Positions 35,319 to 44,597 of a stretch of DNA of 64,000 bases are shown here, piece by piece (the first letter of the stretch is position 1; each line of letters begins with the position of its first letter). The notes beneath the pieces are model-generated. The model was not told the DNA's origin. It saw only the letters and a list, made by a program, of their open reading frames with translations, and searched no databases. A program made the position numbers and the translations under genes. The stretch is from Gimesia alba (GTDB lineage: Bacteria; Planctomycetota; Planctomycetia; Planctomycetales; Planctomycetaceae): positions 7,323,917 through 7,387,916 of the forward strand of contig NZ_CP036269.1 of NCBI RefSeq assembly GCF_007744675.1, in the 5' to 3' direction.

Positions 35319-36293
35319 TCAGTTTGCCTCCAGAAACTGCTCCGCATTTTCAGCTGTAATTAACTCCACGCGCACTTTGACATCTTTTTCGACCTCTTCA
35401 CCACGTAAATGTGCCAGCATTTTCTGAGCGGCAATCTGACCGATTTCGCGTGGAAACTGGGCTGAGGTGGAATGCAATTTACCCGCTTGAATGGCTTTGA
35501 TCCCCGGCTGGGAACCATCGACGGTGACGATCGTGACCTGATCCAGTTTGTTGGCTGAGTCCAATGCTGATATCACGCCCAGCGCATTGGGATCATTGAT
35601 CGCGAAGACCGCGTTCAAATCGGGATAGCGACCAATGAGATCGCGCATCACAGGGCGTGCTCCTTCGGTTGTGCCTTTGGCTTCCTGCACATCCAGAATT
35701 TCCATTTCGGGATATTGCGTCATTTCTGTTTTAAATCCTTCCACCCGATCGATGCAGGCTTTATTCACAGACAAATGCAGTACCACCAGCTTTGCTTTCG
35801 GATTCACTTTTGCCAGTGCCTGCGCCGCCAGCTTTCCGGCGAGCACATTATCCGAAGCGACCGTGCACACAATCAATTCTTCATCTGATTTTTTCACTGG
35901 CGCATCAACGATGATGATCGGCACGTTTTTTCGCTGGGCCTCGAGCAACGAACCTTTCAAACCTTCCCAGTTGACCGGGTTCACAAATATGCCGGCAGCA
36001 CCTTGCAGGATCAAATCGGAGAGATCGTTTTTCTGCTTCAGAGAATTGAACTGTGCGTCCAGAATGACGAGCCGATCTCCGTTGGCTTCAATCTCTTTTT
36101 TCAAACCTTCGCCGAGATCAACAAAAAACGGATTGTTCAGAGTTTGAAAGGAAACACCAAACAGTTTGCCTTTTGCAGCTTCTGTAGGAGATTTCTGCGG
36201 GCCAGAACCTGGGTCTTCACTACAACCGATTGAAAACGGGACGAGTAGCAGGACGATGAGAGAAGAGATCAGAAACTTTCGCGCACTGTTCAT
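35319..36293 (-). CDS. rbsB: Ribose-type ABC transporter substrate-binding lipoprotein
   Basis: About 324 residues from the ATG at 36293, which has GAAGG eight bases upstream; an earlier in-frame start at 36344 has no such support. A lipoprotein signal (ISSLIVLLLVPFSIGC) puts the lipid on the first cysteine, so it is membrane-tethered. The mature part is a periplasmic-binding-protein/LacI fold: 'LFGVSFQTLNNPFFVDLGEGLKKE', 'GIFVNPVNWEGLKG', 'VPIIIVDAPV', 'VFAINDPNALGVISAL' and 'VTIVTVDGSQPGIKAI'. It delivers sugar to the permease. Gene order binding protein-ATPase-permease is common for this transporter branch. A palindrome 57-72 bases upstream is a possible operator. Confidence 0.93.
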   Translation of the reverse strand: MNSARKFLISSLIVLLLVPFSIGCSEDPGSGPQKSPTEAAKGKLFGVSFQTLNNPFFVDLGEGLKKEIEANGDRLVILDAQFNSLKQKNDLSDLILQGAAGIFVNPVNWEGLKGSLLEAQRKNVPIIIVDAPVKKSDEELIVCTVASDNVLAGKLAAQALAKVNPKAKLVVLHLSVNKACIDRVEGFKTEMTQYPEMEILDVQEAKGTTEGARPVMRDLIGRYPDLNAVFAINDPNALGVISALDSANKLDQVTIVTVDGSQPGIKAIQAGKLHSTSAQFPREIGQIAAQKMLAHLRGEEVEKDVKVRVELITAENAEQFLEAN

Positions 36294-36349
36294 AATCAAC
36301 CTTCGTTTCGATGGAATAGTAAGAATTCCTCTGTAAAACGACACAGCCT

Positions 36350-36365
36350 GTTACTCTTAAGTAAC
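36350..36365. promoter_or_regulatory. Possible operator palindrome upstream of the sugar ABC operon
   Basis: GTTACT and AGTAAC arms (6 bp) flank CTTA, 57-72 bases before the rbsB start codon on the minus strand. Position and symmetry would suit a repressor site. It lacks the central CG usual for LacI-type operators and no regulator gene is adjacent. Confidence 0.3.
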
Positions 36366-36444
36366 AAATTTGGGAGGTGATGAAAAGGTTGAGCAGCAAA
36401 TGTGCGGATCAGACTTTGAATCACACACTTGGTTTCAGGCCTGC

Positions 36445-38361
36445 CTAAGCAGCTCTCCGAATTGTATCCTGGGGGCGTTTCATTGAAGCAGACTGATATT
36501 CAGGCAGAATTCTCTGAATCTCTTCCAGGATCAGGTATGAAGGTTGTTCGGTAAGATTGGCCAGACGGTCAAATGCTTCGCGAATGAACTGTTCACTGAA
36601 ACCGACTTTCTCTGCGACCATAATTTTGGGGTGGCATGTTGGCAGATGCTTTTCCCCGTCCACGTGCAACTCTTCGTAGAGTTTTTCGCCGGGACGCAAG
36701 CCTGTGAATTTGATCTCGATATCTTCTCCCAGCTTCAAGCCGGATAATTGCACCAGGTCGGCAGCCAGATCTACAATCCGAACCGGTTCACCCATATCGA
36801 GCACGAAAATCTCGCCGCCACGTCCCATAGCGCCCGCCTGAATGACGAGCTGGGATGCTTCGGGAATGGTCATAAAATAGCGCTGCATCCGTTCGTCGGT
36901 CACGGTAATCGGACCGCCGTTCTGAATTTGCTGGGTAAAGATAGGGACAACGCTCCCTGCAGATCCCAATACATTTCCAAAGCGAACGGTCACAAAATGG
37001 CATTTGGAACGTGCCGCCAGAGATTGCACATACAGCTCGGCAATTCGCTTGTTGGCCCCCATCACATTCGTCGGGTTGACGGCTTTATCTGAGGAAATCA
37101 TCACAAAGGTGCCAACCTCGAATTCCTCTGCCAGATCAGCGAGCCGTTTTGTTGCCAAAGCGATATTTTTAACGGCCTCTCCCGGGTTATTTTCCATCAA
37201 CGGAACATGCTTATAAGCTGCCGCATGAAAGAGAATATCGGGCTGATACTCGTTCATGACAGACCGAATCCGTTTGGAATCATTCAGGTCTGCGATCACG
37301 ACATCAAACCGCCCTTGATAGCCAAGCTTGATTAATTCGCGTTCCAGATAAAACTGGCTGTTCTCAGAACGATCCACGAGAATCAATTTTTTCGGCGAAA
37401 ACTGTAATAACTGTCGACATATTTCCGAGCCGATGCTTCCTGCGCTACCGGTTACCATCAGCACACGGTCATCCATCCAGTCACGAATATTCTGCATATC
37501 CAGTTGAACGGGCTCTCTGCCTAACAAGTCTTCGATACAAACCGGACGAGGTTTCATCTCGACTGTGCCGGACAGCAATTGCTGATAACTGGGAAGGACC
37601 TGTACCTGGATTTGCGCAGAGTTACCGGCTTCTACCAGTTGACGCACAGTCTTACCCGGAATCTCATCTGCTGGTAAGAGAATATCTGAAACCGCATATC
37701 GCTCCGCCAGCGAACACATTTCCTGCAACGCCCCCAGAACGGGAATGCCATTGATGCGTGTTCCCAGCCGATTCGGATGATCATCCAGAAAACCGACGAC
37801 CTTCAAGCACGAATTTTTATTCCGCTCAATAATGCGCAGTAAAGCCGCACCGGACTCGTTTGCTCCCACAATGAAGGTGGGCTTACAATGACTCTGATGC
37901 CGCAAGATGCGTCCGCTATCCTGAATGATGCGAATCCCGGCACACACCCCACAGACGGCTAAAATGGTGGATCCCCAGTCAATCAGAAACACGGAGCGTG
38001 GAATCATAATGTTGGGGTAAATTAAATAATCGATGATCGCCAGGGCAGCCGAACTCAAGGTGACTGCCTTTGCAAGATTGACCAGATCAAGGACAGTGAT
38101 ATAGCGGCTACGGATCTTATAGACCCCACTGCCCCAGAACGTCAGCGTTTTTAAGCCAACCGCCCAAAGAACGGTCGACCGGAACATGCGAAAGCCATAT
38201 TCACCCAGCACACCGTCAACGTTGAGGGAACCTTCGAAGCGCAGCCAGAAAGCGAGGTAATAAATTGCGCAAAAGATTGGCAAAAATACAACCATCCAAA
38301 AGAGTTGGCGACGCATTACTCTAGATTGCTGTAACCAATTTGATTTTGACTTGGAGTCCAA
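36445..38361 (-). CDS. Membrane-bound nucleotide-sugar 4,6-dehydratase/epimerase (CapD/WbpM/FlaA1 family)
   Basis: A 638-residue protein. Four or five N-terminal helices (about residues 16-125) anchor it. A first Rossmann domain carries 'VGANESGAALLRI' (about 165). The second, catalytic one opens 'VTGSAGSIGSEICRQLL' (about 304) and has 'ISSDKAVNPTNVMGANKRIAE', where the family uses S/T-D-K and M-x3-K in place of the usual Y-x3-K. It probably converts a UDP-N-acetylhexosamine to a 4-keto-6-deoxy sugar for surface polysaccharide. The TTG start at 38361 is supported by AGGAG 6 bases upstream; an ATG at residue 16 is the alternative. No other polysaccharide genes are adjacent. Confidence 0.92.
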   Translation of the reverse strand: MDSKSKSNWLQQSRVMRRQLFWMVVFLPIFCAIYYLAFWLRFEGSLNVDGVLGEYGFRMFRSTVLWAVGLKTLTFWGSGVYKIRSRYITVLDLVNLAKAVTLSSAALAIIDYLIYPNIMIPRSVFLIDWGSTILAVCGVCAGIRIIQDSGRILRHQSHCKPTFIVGANESGAALLRIIERNKNSCLKVVGFLDDHPNRLGTRINGIPVLGALQEMCSLAERYAVSDILLPADEIPGKTVRQLVEAGNSAQIQVQVLPSYQQLLSGTVEMKPRPVCIEDLLGREPVQLDMQNIRDWMDDRVLMVTGSAGSIGSEICRQLLQFSPKKLILVDRSENSQFYLERELIKLGYQGRFDVVIADLNDSKRIRSVMNEYQPDILFHAAAYKHVPLMENNPGEAVKNIALATKRLADLAEEFEVGTFVMISSDKAVNPTNVMGANKRIAELYVQSLAARSKCHFVTVRFGNVLGSAGSVVPIFTQQIQNGGPITVTDERMQRYFMTIPEASQLVIQAGAMGRGGEIFVLDMGEPVRIVDLAADLVQLSGLKLGEDIEIKFTGLRPGEKLYEELHVDGEKHLPTCHPKIMVAEKVGFSEQFIREAFDRLANLTEQPSYLILEEIQRILPEYQSASMKRPQDTIRRAA

Positions 38362-38367
38362 CCTTAG

Positions 38368-38372
38368 CTCCT
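38368..38372 (-). promoter_or_regulatory. Shine-Dalgarno site supporting the TTG start of the dehydratase
   Basis: AGGAG on the minus strand, 6 bases before TTG at 38361. No comparable site precedes the internal ATG at 38316, so this decides the start. Confidence 0.65.
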
Positions 38373-38484
38373 AATGTCTTTAATCCCGATCTACGAACAA
38401 TGTCAGACCAGAAAGCGTATACGTAAATACATACCTCTCCTGAGATGGTTTGGAGCAGGACCGGGTTAATACCAATTTTCACTA

Positions 38485-38536
38485 TTTTCCGTCAACATCA
38501 AAATTCTTAATTTTCCGTCAACATCAAAATTCTTAA
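38485..38536. repeat. 26-bp direct tandem repeat, two exact copies
   Basis: The unit TTTTCCGTCAACATCAAAATTCTTAA reads twice without interruption or mismatch (38485-38510 and 38511-38536). It is preceded by a base run that starts like the unit. It lies in the divergent promoter region. Confidence 0.9.
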
Positions 38537-38756
38537 GAACAAACCAGCAAATACCTTGTCTTACTTTATAATTTAAAACGACCGAATTTGCTGAGCTCAT
38601 CCTTTAATTCCAAACTCTTTGAATAGAGCTACGGTCTGAATTGCGAATGTAGTTAATCCTGCATGCAGGCTGGTCGCTTTTCCGATTTTGGTTGATTATG
38701 ATGAGACTCAGTCAAACCTGTTACCTGACTCAACTAGATAAACTGTAAGGTGTAAC

Positions 38757-39362
38757 GTGATTTTCGTTCTCGATAACTATGACTCATTTACCTATAATCT
38801 CGTGCAAAGATTTGGGGAAATCGATCCCACGCTGGACATCCAGGTCGTCCGAAACAATCAGACGTCTCTTGAAGAAATTGAACAGAGTGCGCCCGAAAAA
38901 ATCATCATTTCTCCCGGCCCCTGCACCCCTGGGGAAGCAGGGCTTTCCAAAGAAATTATTGAGTACTTTGCCGGTAAAATCCCGATTCTGGGAGTTTGTC
39001 TGGGGCACCAGTGCATTGCTGAGGTCTTTGGAGCCAAAGTCGTTCGTGCCAATCGTCTGATGCATGGCAAAGTTTCGCTGGTGCACCATGATGGAACCGG
39101 CGTCTTTAAAAACATCCCCTCCCCTTTTCAGGCAACCCGCTACCATAGTCTGATTGTCCCTGAAGAATCCTGCCCGGCTGAACTTGAGATCTGTGCCTGG
39201 GTGGAAGAAGAAGGGCATCCAAAAGAAGTCATGGGACTGCGACATCGAACTCATTCCGTGCACGGCGTCCAGTTTCACCCGGAAAGTTTTCTCACCCTGG
39301 AAGGCTTGACGCTGCTGAAAAATTTCCTCGCGCTCCCCGCAGAACAACTCACCAGTGCTTGA
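38757..39362 (+). CDS. trpG: Glutamine amidotransferase subunit of anthranilate/aminodeoxychorismate synthase
   Basis: A 201-residue class I glutamine amidotransferase. It opens 'IFVLDNYDSFTYNLVQ', with oxyanion region 'IISPGPCTPGEAG', nucleophile 'ILGVCLGHQCIAEVFG' (Cys near 81), and the His/Glu pair in 'VHGVQFHPESFLT'. It supplies ammonia to TrpE or PabB. In many bacteria one protein serves both tryptophan and folate synthesis, so TrpG and PabA cannot be told apart here, and neither trpE nor pabB lies alongside. The start is GTG at 38757 with AAGG eight bases upstream. The next gene, moeA, starts 22 bases after the stop. Confidence 0.93.
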   Translation: MIFVLDNYDSFTYNLVQRFGEIDPTLDIQVVRNNQTSLEEIEQSAPEKIIISPGPCTPGEAGLSKEIIEYFAGKIPILGVCLGHQCIAEVFGAKVVRANRLMHGKVSLVHHDGTGVFKNIPSPFQATRYHSLIVPEESCPAELEICAWVEEEGHPKEVMGLRHRTHSVHGVQFHPESFLTLEGLTLLKNFLALPAEQLTSA

Positions 39363-39384
39363 ACGCAAAAGAGAGACACACAGT

Positions 39385-40599
39385 ATGCTGACGGTTCAAG
39401 AAGCCTTCGATTTGATTCTAAAAACGGTAAAACCCGCTGCCCCCCAGGCAAGTTCACTGTTTGAAGCCACGCATTGTGTGCTTGCTGAAGGAACCGTCAG
39501 CGATTTAAACGTCCCCCCGTTTGATAAAGCCTTGATGGATGGTTTCGCCGTCAACAGTGCCGATTTATCGGAGGGAAAAGGAACTCTCAACATTTTAGAA
39601 ACGATTTACGCCGGCTCTGTGCCCACGCTGCCTCTGCAAGCTGGCCAAACGTCACAGATTATGACAGGCGCACCTTTACCTGAAGGCGCCGATGCCGTCG
39701 TGCAGATCGAACACTGCCAAATCAACGCCGAACAACAGACCGTTCAGATCGAAACTTCGCCGGTTGCTCCCGGAAAAAATATGCTCTACCGCGCGTCCGT
39801 GCTCGAAATCGGTGCTCCCGTACTCGCAGCAGGAACATTGCTCCGACCACAGGAAATCGGTGCCCTGGCAGAAACCGGCAGTCCCACCGTTTCAGTCCGT
39901 TGCCCCCCCCGCATTTCTATTCTGGCAACCGGTGATGAACTCGTTCCGCCCGAAGAGACGCCGCAAGCGGGGCAGATCAGAAACTCCAACGAAGTCATGT
40001 TGTACTCACAAATTTTACAATCGCATGCACGACCGGTTCCACTGGGAATTGCCCGCGATGAGCGAACTCACTTAAGCCAAAAGATCCAGGAAGGTTTAAA
40101 GAGTGATTTCCTGCTGCTTTCAGGGGGAGTCTCAGCGGGAACGTTAGATCTGGTTCCTTCCGAACTACAGTCCGCTGGTGTGAAAGAAGTCTTCCACAAA
40201 GTGAATTTAAAGCCGGGAAAACCGCTCTGGTTTGGTATCCTGGAACGGGAAAACCAGAGCCCCTGCTATATCTTTGGACTCCCCGGAAACCCTGTCAGCA
40301 GCATGGTTTGCTTTGATTTGTTTGTTCGCACAGCAATCCGGCACTATATGGGTTTTCCCGCACCGAGACCGACACCAGTTCCAGCCCGTTTGACCATTGA
40401 TTTCCAATCCCGTGGAGATCGGCCCACGTATCACCCCTCTCATGTTGAATGGGAAGCTGGTGAAGCCATCGTTACTCCTTTGAAGACAATGGGTTCGGCT
40501 GATCTGCGTTCCACAGTTACGGCGAATGCGGTCGCGCTGTTTCCCACGGGAAATCAGCTTTATCAGTCGGGTCTTCAAGTTGATACTTTTTTATGGTAG
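39385..40599 (+). CDS. moeA: Molybdopterin molybdotransferase MoeA
   Basis: About 404 residues from the ATG at 39385 (an earlier in-frame GTG at 39355 overlaps the preceding stop). MoeA inserts molybdate into adenylated molybdopterin. Features: N-terminal 'VQEAFDLILKTVKP', domain with 'VPPFDKALMDGFAV', 'IMTGAPLPEGADAVVQIE', the MogA-like domain 'SILATGDELVPPEETPQAGQIRNSNEVML', 'LLLSGGVSAGTLDLVP', 'KVNLKPGKPLWFG' and 'FGLPGNPVSSMVCF'. Domain IV closes the protein. Pairing with trpG is not a known pathway link. No other Mo-cofactor gene is in the window. Confidence 0.96.
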   Translation: MLTVQEAFDLILKTVKPAAPQASSLFEATHCVLAEGTVSDLNVPPFDKALMDGFAVNSADLSEGKGTLNILETIYAGSVPTLPLQAGQTSQIMTGAPLPEGADAVVQIEHCQINAEQQTVQIETSPVAPGKNMLYRASVLEIGAPVLAAGTLLRPQEIGALAETGSPTVSVRCPPRISILATGDELVPPEETPQAGQIRNSNEVMLYSQILQSHARPVPLGIARDERTHLSQKIQEGLKSDFLLLSGGVSAGTLDLVPSELQSAGVKEVFHKVNLKPGKPLWFGILERENQSPCYIFGLPGNPVSSMVCFDLFVRTAIRHYMGFPAPRPTPVPARLTIDFQSRGDRPTYHPSHVEWEAGEAIVTPLKTMGSADLRSTVTANAVALFPTGNQLYQSGLQVDTFLW

Positions 40600-40821
40600 C
40601 TCTGCCAGTTTCTGCCACAATTGATCTACTCTCAAATGCCGGATTTCTGTAAAAATCACCTCGATCAGACCATAAATGAGGTCATTCCATCGGATTGGCC
40701 CCATTCAGGATCGTGGAATTGACGTAAGAAATATGACCGGTTCAACTGAAACAGGATGTTTCAATCACCACAGGTTTTCTTAAAAACCTCCCATTGAGAT
40801 CGGATTCCAAGGACGGAAATC

Positions 40822-42717
40822 ATGACCTTTACCACAGCGACTTTTGAAAATTCTCCCACTGATCAACCAACGATGGAACAAGATCCTGTGTCTGATAATG
40901 TGCCTTTGAAAGATGAGTCGTCGAACGAACTGCCGCTAGGCAAGGACATTCAGAACATCATCAATACCGCACGCACATCGCCGGCACCGGCACGGGGCGC
41001 CTGGTTATTGTCGGGACTCACAGCCGTTCTGATGTGGGCCAGTTTTACTCCCCTCGATTTTGGTCCACTGGGATGGGTTTGTCTGGTACCGCTGTTACTG
41101 CTGGTAAGAATCCCTCGCAAAACCCGGTTGATGTATACCGCCATTTATTGTTCTGGTTTCCTGTTTACCCTGGCATCATTCCAATGGATGAGACTCGGCG
41201 ATCCCTCGATGTATGTCGCCTGGGTCGCACTGGCAATTTATGTCGCCTGTTTTTTTCCTGTGTTTGTTCTGCTGACCCGAACCGCAGTCCACCGCTTTCA
41301 TGTTCCTCTTCCCGCAGCAGCCCCCTTGATGTGGGTTGGCCTGGAATATATGCGTGCTTACCTCCTGACCGGCTTTTCCTGGTATTACATCGGACATACG
41401 CAATATCGCTGGATAGAACTGATTCAGATCAGTGATATCACCGGCGCCTACGGTGTCAGCTTTCTGGTCGTCATGCTGGCGGCCTGCTTTGCCGACCTGC
41501 TACCGGCTTCCCTCATGAAAGCCGCCAAACTGCTCCCGGCAAACCAGACTCCGGAAGAAAAGAATCTGGATCAGATCGGCTTGAAACAAGTGGTTCAGAC
41601 GGCCGTTTGCTTGAGTCTGTTTTTTGCTGTGCTCGGCTACGGATATGTCCGACGCTCCCAAGCCGCATTTGTGGATGGACCGCGTACCGCTTTGATTCAA
41701 GGGAATTTTCCGACATCTGTCAAACACGATCCCAATGCCTGGCAGTCGATCTATCTCAAACACTTGTTTCTGACGGGCGTTGCCGTTCGCAATCAGCCTG
41801 ATCTGATTATCTGGCCTGAAACCATGTTTCGCTGGCCTCTTATTGAGCCGAACGGAAAAACCAGTCAGGAACTGCAAACAATTGCACCTGAAATTCCTCT
41901 CGAAAAATGGAACGAACCTTCTGCACGCAAATTGCTCAGCAACATGAGTAAGGAAGCCAATGCGGCTCTGGTCATCGGACTGGACACGATTGCCGCCGGT
42001 GACACAAAAGTGGATCATTTTAATTCCGCGCTGTTTGTCCGTCCTGATTATGGCATTAGTTCACGCTATGACAAAATTCATCGCGTTCCGTTCGGCGAAT
42101 ATCTCCCCTTGAGAGACACGCTTCCTTTTCTGCAATACTTCACTCCCTATGGTGCTGCGTTCGGTATCGATCCGGGAAAGTCTGCTGCGAATTTCAAATT
42201 TCAAAACTGGACTTTTTCGCCGGTGATCTGTTTTGAAGATACTGTTCCACATCTGGTTCGCTCGGTGGTCAATCAGTCCTCTGCAGCCAATCCCGAGAAC
42301 AAACCTATTGACTGTCTCGTCAACCTGACAAACGATGGCTGGTTTCATGGTTCAAGCGAACTAGATCAGCATCTGATTACCGCGGCGTTTCGCTGTGTTG
42401 AAAATCGAACACCCATGGTGCGGGCCGTCAATACCGGGGTCTCGGCCGTAATTGACGGCGATGGTATGATTGTTGAGCCCGATTTCTTTATTGACGGCGA
42501 TAATAAAGGCCGGACTTCGTTTGTCGATCCCAAAACAGGTCGCTGGAATAAATCAATGAATGCGGTCATCATTGATACGATCCCACTGGATAATCGGACC
42601 AGCCTGTATACAAAATACGGCGACTGGTTTGCAGGCGCCTGCTGCTTCTGTGCCCTGTTCGTATTTTTTATGGCCTTACTGACTCGCAAACGTACTCCAG
42701 CGCCTGTGAAATCGTAA
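40822..42717 (+). CDS. lnt: Apolipoprotein N-acyltransferase
   Basis: A 631-residue inner-membrane enzyme that adds the third acyl chain to lipoproteins. About 60 polar residues precede the first helix, an unusually long N-terminal tail. Six to eight helices follow (about 60-270), then the nitrilase domain with its triad: Glu in 'LIIWPETMF', Lys in 'YDKIHRVPFGEYLP' and Cys in 'FSPVICFEDTVPH'. The later 'LTNDGWFHGSSELDQHLITAAFRCVENRTPMVRAVNTGVSAVID' is typical. A last helix closes the chain. E. coli Lnt is 512 residues, so this one is longer at both ends. ATG at 40822 with AAGGACGG upstream. A terminator follows at 42792. Confidence 0.95.
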   Translation: MTFTTATFENSPTDQPTMEQDPVSDNVPLKDESSNELPLGKDIQNIINTARTSPAPARGAWLLSGLTAVLMWASFTPLDFGPLGWVCLVPLLLLVRIPRKTRLMYTAIYCSGFLFTLASFQWMRLGDPSMYVAWVALAIYVACFFPVFVLLTRTAVHRFHVPLPAAAPLMWVGLEYMRAYLLTGFSWYYIGHTQYRWIELIQISDITGAYGVSFLVVMLAACFADLLPASLMKAAKLLPANQTPEEKNLDQIGLKQVVQTAVCLSLFFAVLGYGYVRRSQAAFVDGPRTALIQGNFPTSVKHDPNAWQSIYLKHLFLTGVAVRNQPDLIIWPETMFRWPLIEPNGKTSQELQTIAPEIPLEKWNEPSARKLLSNMSKEANAALVIGLDTIAAGDTKVDHFNSALFVRPDYGISSRYDKIHRVPFGEYLPLRDTLPFLQYFTPYGAAFGIDPGKSAANFKFQNWTFSPVICFEDTVPHLVRSVVNQSSAANPENKPIDCLVNLTNDGWFHGSSELDQHLITAAFRCVENRTPMVRAVNTGVSAVIDGDGMIVEPDFFIDGDNKGRTSFVDPKTGRWNKSMNAVIIDTIPLDNRTSLYTKYGDWFAGACCFCALFVFFMALLTRKRTPAPVKS

Positions 42718-43038
42718 TCACAGCGTTTCAGAATCTATTCCCTCAAACGACCGCTGATCGTACGTTTCCTGCTTTTAAAAAAGGGCAGAATTGATGACAG
42801 CCTGGTCATCATTGTTTTTGCCCGCCTGTAGCCTTCAATCCGATCTTGAATGATTGAGCCATTCCACTTGTTTTTGTTGATGTTTGTCTATTTTTAACAA
42901 ACTGTATAGAAACAATAGATTTGCGTGTGCTCCACTCCTGCGGCTAAAATAGAAGTGAGCGAGCATAAGTTTTGTACGCGCGCAATCAACATCGAGCGTT
43001 TTACTCATATTTAATCTGACGAAGATCGTTTTATCACA
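42718..43038. other. Intergenic: lnt terminator and promoter region of the GYF gene
   Basis: No gene. The left third holds the hairpin terminator of lnt. The right part is AT-rich and likely carries the promoter of the GYF-domain gene; I cannot fix its boxes. Confidence 0.6.
42792..42820 (+). terminator. Rho-independent terminator of lnt
   Basis: Stem TGATGAC (42792-42798) and GTCATCA (42805-42811) with loop AGCCTG, followed by TTGTTTTTG. It lies 75 bases after the lnt stop. Confidence 0.75.
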
Positions 43039-44538
43039 ATGGCAGTGGATAGCTGGTACTATAAACAAGCGGACGAGACCTGTGGGCCGATTTCATTTGA
43101 AGATCTGTTTGCCATGGCCCATCAAGGGAAATTAACACCTCAAACAGAAATCAGAAATGGTGAGACCGGGAACTGGTTTCCGGCAGACGACATCGGTGGA
43201 CTGTTTGATGCAGATTCTGAACATGTTGCTTCCGATGAAACGCCTTCGTTAGACGAATTTTCAATCGTCGATTCCTCGTTTGGTGTTGAGTCGAAGGAAA
43301 ACCTGCCTTCTCTGGATGGGTTCTCGATCATTGAGGAAGAAGACAAACTCTCTTCGGAATTAGAATCCCAGCTACCCCGCTTTGCCACGCTGGAAGCAGT
43401 CAGAAGCAAGCACCAGAAGATTCAGTGGTTTTGTCGTATTCTGAACCAGGAACTGGGACCGATGTCGGCAGACGATCTGATGCAGTTGCTGCTGGATGGT
43501 GAACTGGCACCAAACGATGAAGTCAAATCATCTGCGGAACCAGAGTGGGTTCCTGCACGTACCGTCGTTTTCCTAAGTTCCTCAGGCGGCGACCTGGATA
43601 TTTTGGACTCAGAAGCAGAGGAAACAGCTAGCGTTGTTCCCGCTTCAGCCGAAGCAGTTGCTGAAGAACCACCGGTTGAACCAGCGCCGGCAGAAGCTCC
43701 TGTCGAACCCGCCAAGCCTCCGATTCTCAAAGTACGTTCAAAACAAAAATGGTTCTGCAAGCTGGGTGGCATGGGTTATGGTCCGATTGAAGCCCATAAA
43801 ATCAAAATGTGGGCGGAACAGGAACGTGTGGAACCGACCGATTTACTGAAGCTGGGCCGCAAGGGGGAATGGTTTGAAGCCTGGCAGATCGAAGCACTAC
43901 AATTGAAAAAACCGGTCGATGAAAAGCAGGAGGCCGATGAAGTGGCTGCCGCCGAAGATGCATCGGAAACGAAACCCACAACGGAACCAGACAAGGCTGC
44001 AGCGACAGCTGCTCCTGTTGCGGCGACTCCTCCGCCCGCTCAGCCAGCCGCCTCTCCTGTTGCAGCGGCAGCTCCTACTCCCCCGCGTCCCAAACCCAAG
44101 ATCAAAGTGGCACGGTCGAATCCACTGGAAGCTTTAGGACCTCTGATGGATCCGAAAATTCTGGGTGGCATCGCGGGGGTGATTGTTTTAGCGGCAATTC
44201 TGTTCTTCGTCCCAATAGGTGATCTGTTTACCCCCGGCGGACGTGAGGAACTAGCGAAATTTAAAGCCGTCCATCAGGAATTTTTAGCATTACAGCAAAA
44301 GCAGGCCAGTGATGCAGAGTGGACCAGCTTTGAGAAGAAAGCGCAGTCCGATCTGGCTCCAGTCATCGCAGAGCTGGAAACCAGCGCCAGCTCTGACCGC
44401 CCTCACCTGCAACACTTATTGTGGGCGGGCCGGGACTATTTGGAACCGATGCTGGAGAACGCACGAACCGAAAGTAACCGTGACCAGGAAAAGTTTGAAA
44501 CGCACCTTAAAGAAGCGGAACGGATTATTTCTGAGTAA
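43039..44538 (+). CDS. Membrane protein with three GYF domains
   Basis: A 499-residue protein. Three GYF_2-type domains are seen at about residues 5-57 (WYYKQADETCGPISFEDL), 128-178 (WFCRILNQELGPMSADDL) and 237-288 (WFCKLGGMGYGPIEAHKI), each with the aromatic opening and GP(I/M) core. Between the first two lies an acidic linker with a doubled SLDxFSI motif (70-76, 91-97). After the third is a long Ala/Pro-rich linker (about 295-355), then one helix (about 374-394). The C-terminal 95 residues are charged and helical, and are copied in the next gene. GYF domains bind proline-rich peptides, so it may scaffold a complex at the membrane. Topology: GYF part probably cytoplasmic, tail outside. Partner unknown. 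ATG at 43039. Confidence 0.85.
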   Translation: MAVDSWYYKQADETCGPISFEDLFAMAHQGKLTPQTEIRNGETGNWFPADDIGGLFDADSEHVASDETPSLDEFSIVDSSFGVESKENLPSLDGFSIIEEEDKLSSELESQLPRFATLEAVRSKHQKIQWFCRILNQELGPMSADDLMQLLLDGELAPNDEVKSSAEPEWVPARTVVFLSSSGGDLDILDSEAEETASVVPASAEAVAEEPPVEPAPAEAPVEPAKPPILKVRSKQKWFCKLGGMGYGPIEAHKIKMWAEQERVEPTDLLKLGRKGEWFEAWQIEALQLKKPVDEKQEADEVAAAEDASETKPTTEPDKAAATAAPVAATPPPAQPAASPVAAAAPTPPRPKPKIKVARSNPLEALGPLMDPKILGGIAGVIVLAAILFFVPIGDLFTPGGREELAKFKAVHQEFLALQQKQASDAEWTSFEKKAQSDLAPVIAELETSASSDRPHLQHLLWAGRDYLEPMLENARTESNRDQEKFETHLKEAERIISE

Positions 44539-44597
44539 GCCCGTTTGAAGAAAGCTGATTTCGATTTCGTGAAATTTATTCCGGTAAAGATAATTCT

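Larger units (their letters stand above)
38362..38756. other. Intergenic with a 26-bp tandem repeat
   Basis: A divergent spacer between the dehydratase (minus) and TrpG/PabA (plus), with no gene. It holds an exact two-copy 26-bp direct repeat (38485-38536) and an AT-rich stretch with a TATAAT at 38567-38572 that lacks a good -35 box. Confidence 0.6.

Noticed and set aside
38485-38536. The 26-bp repeat as the start of a CRISPR array
   Set aside because: The two copies touch with no spacer, there are only two, and no cas gene is in the window.
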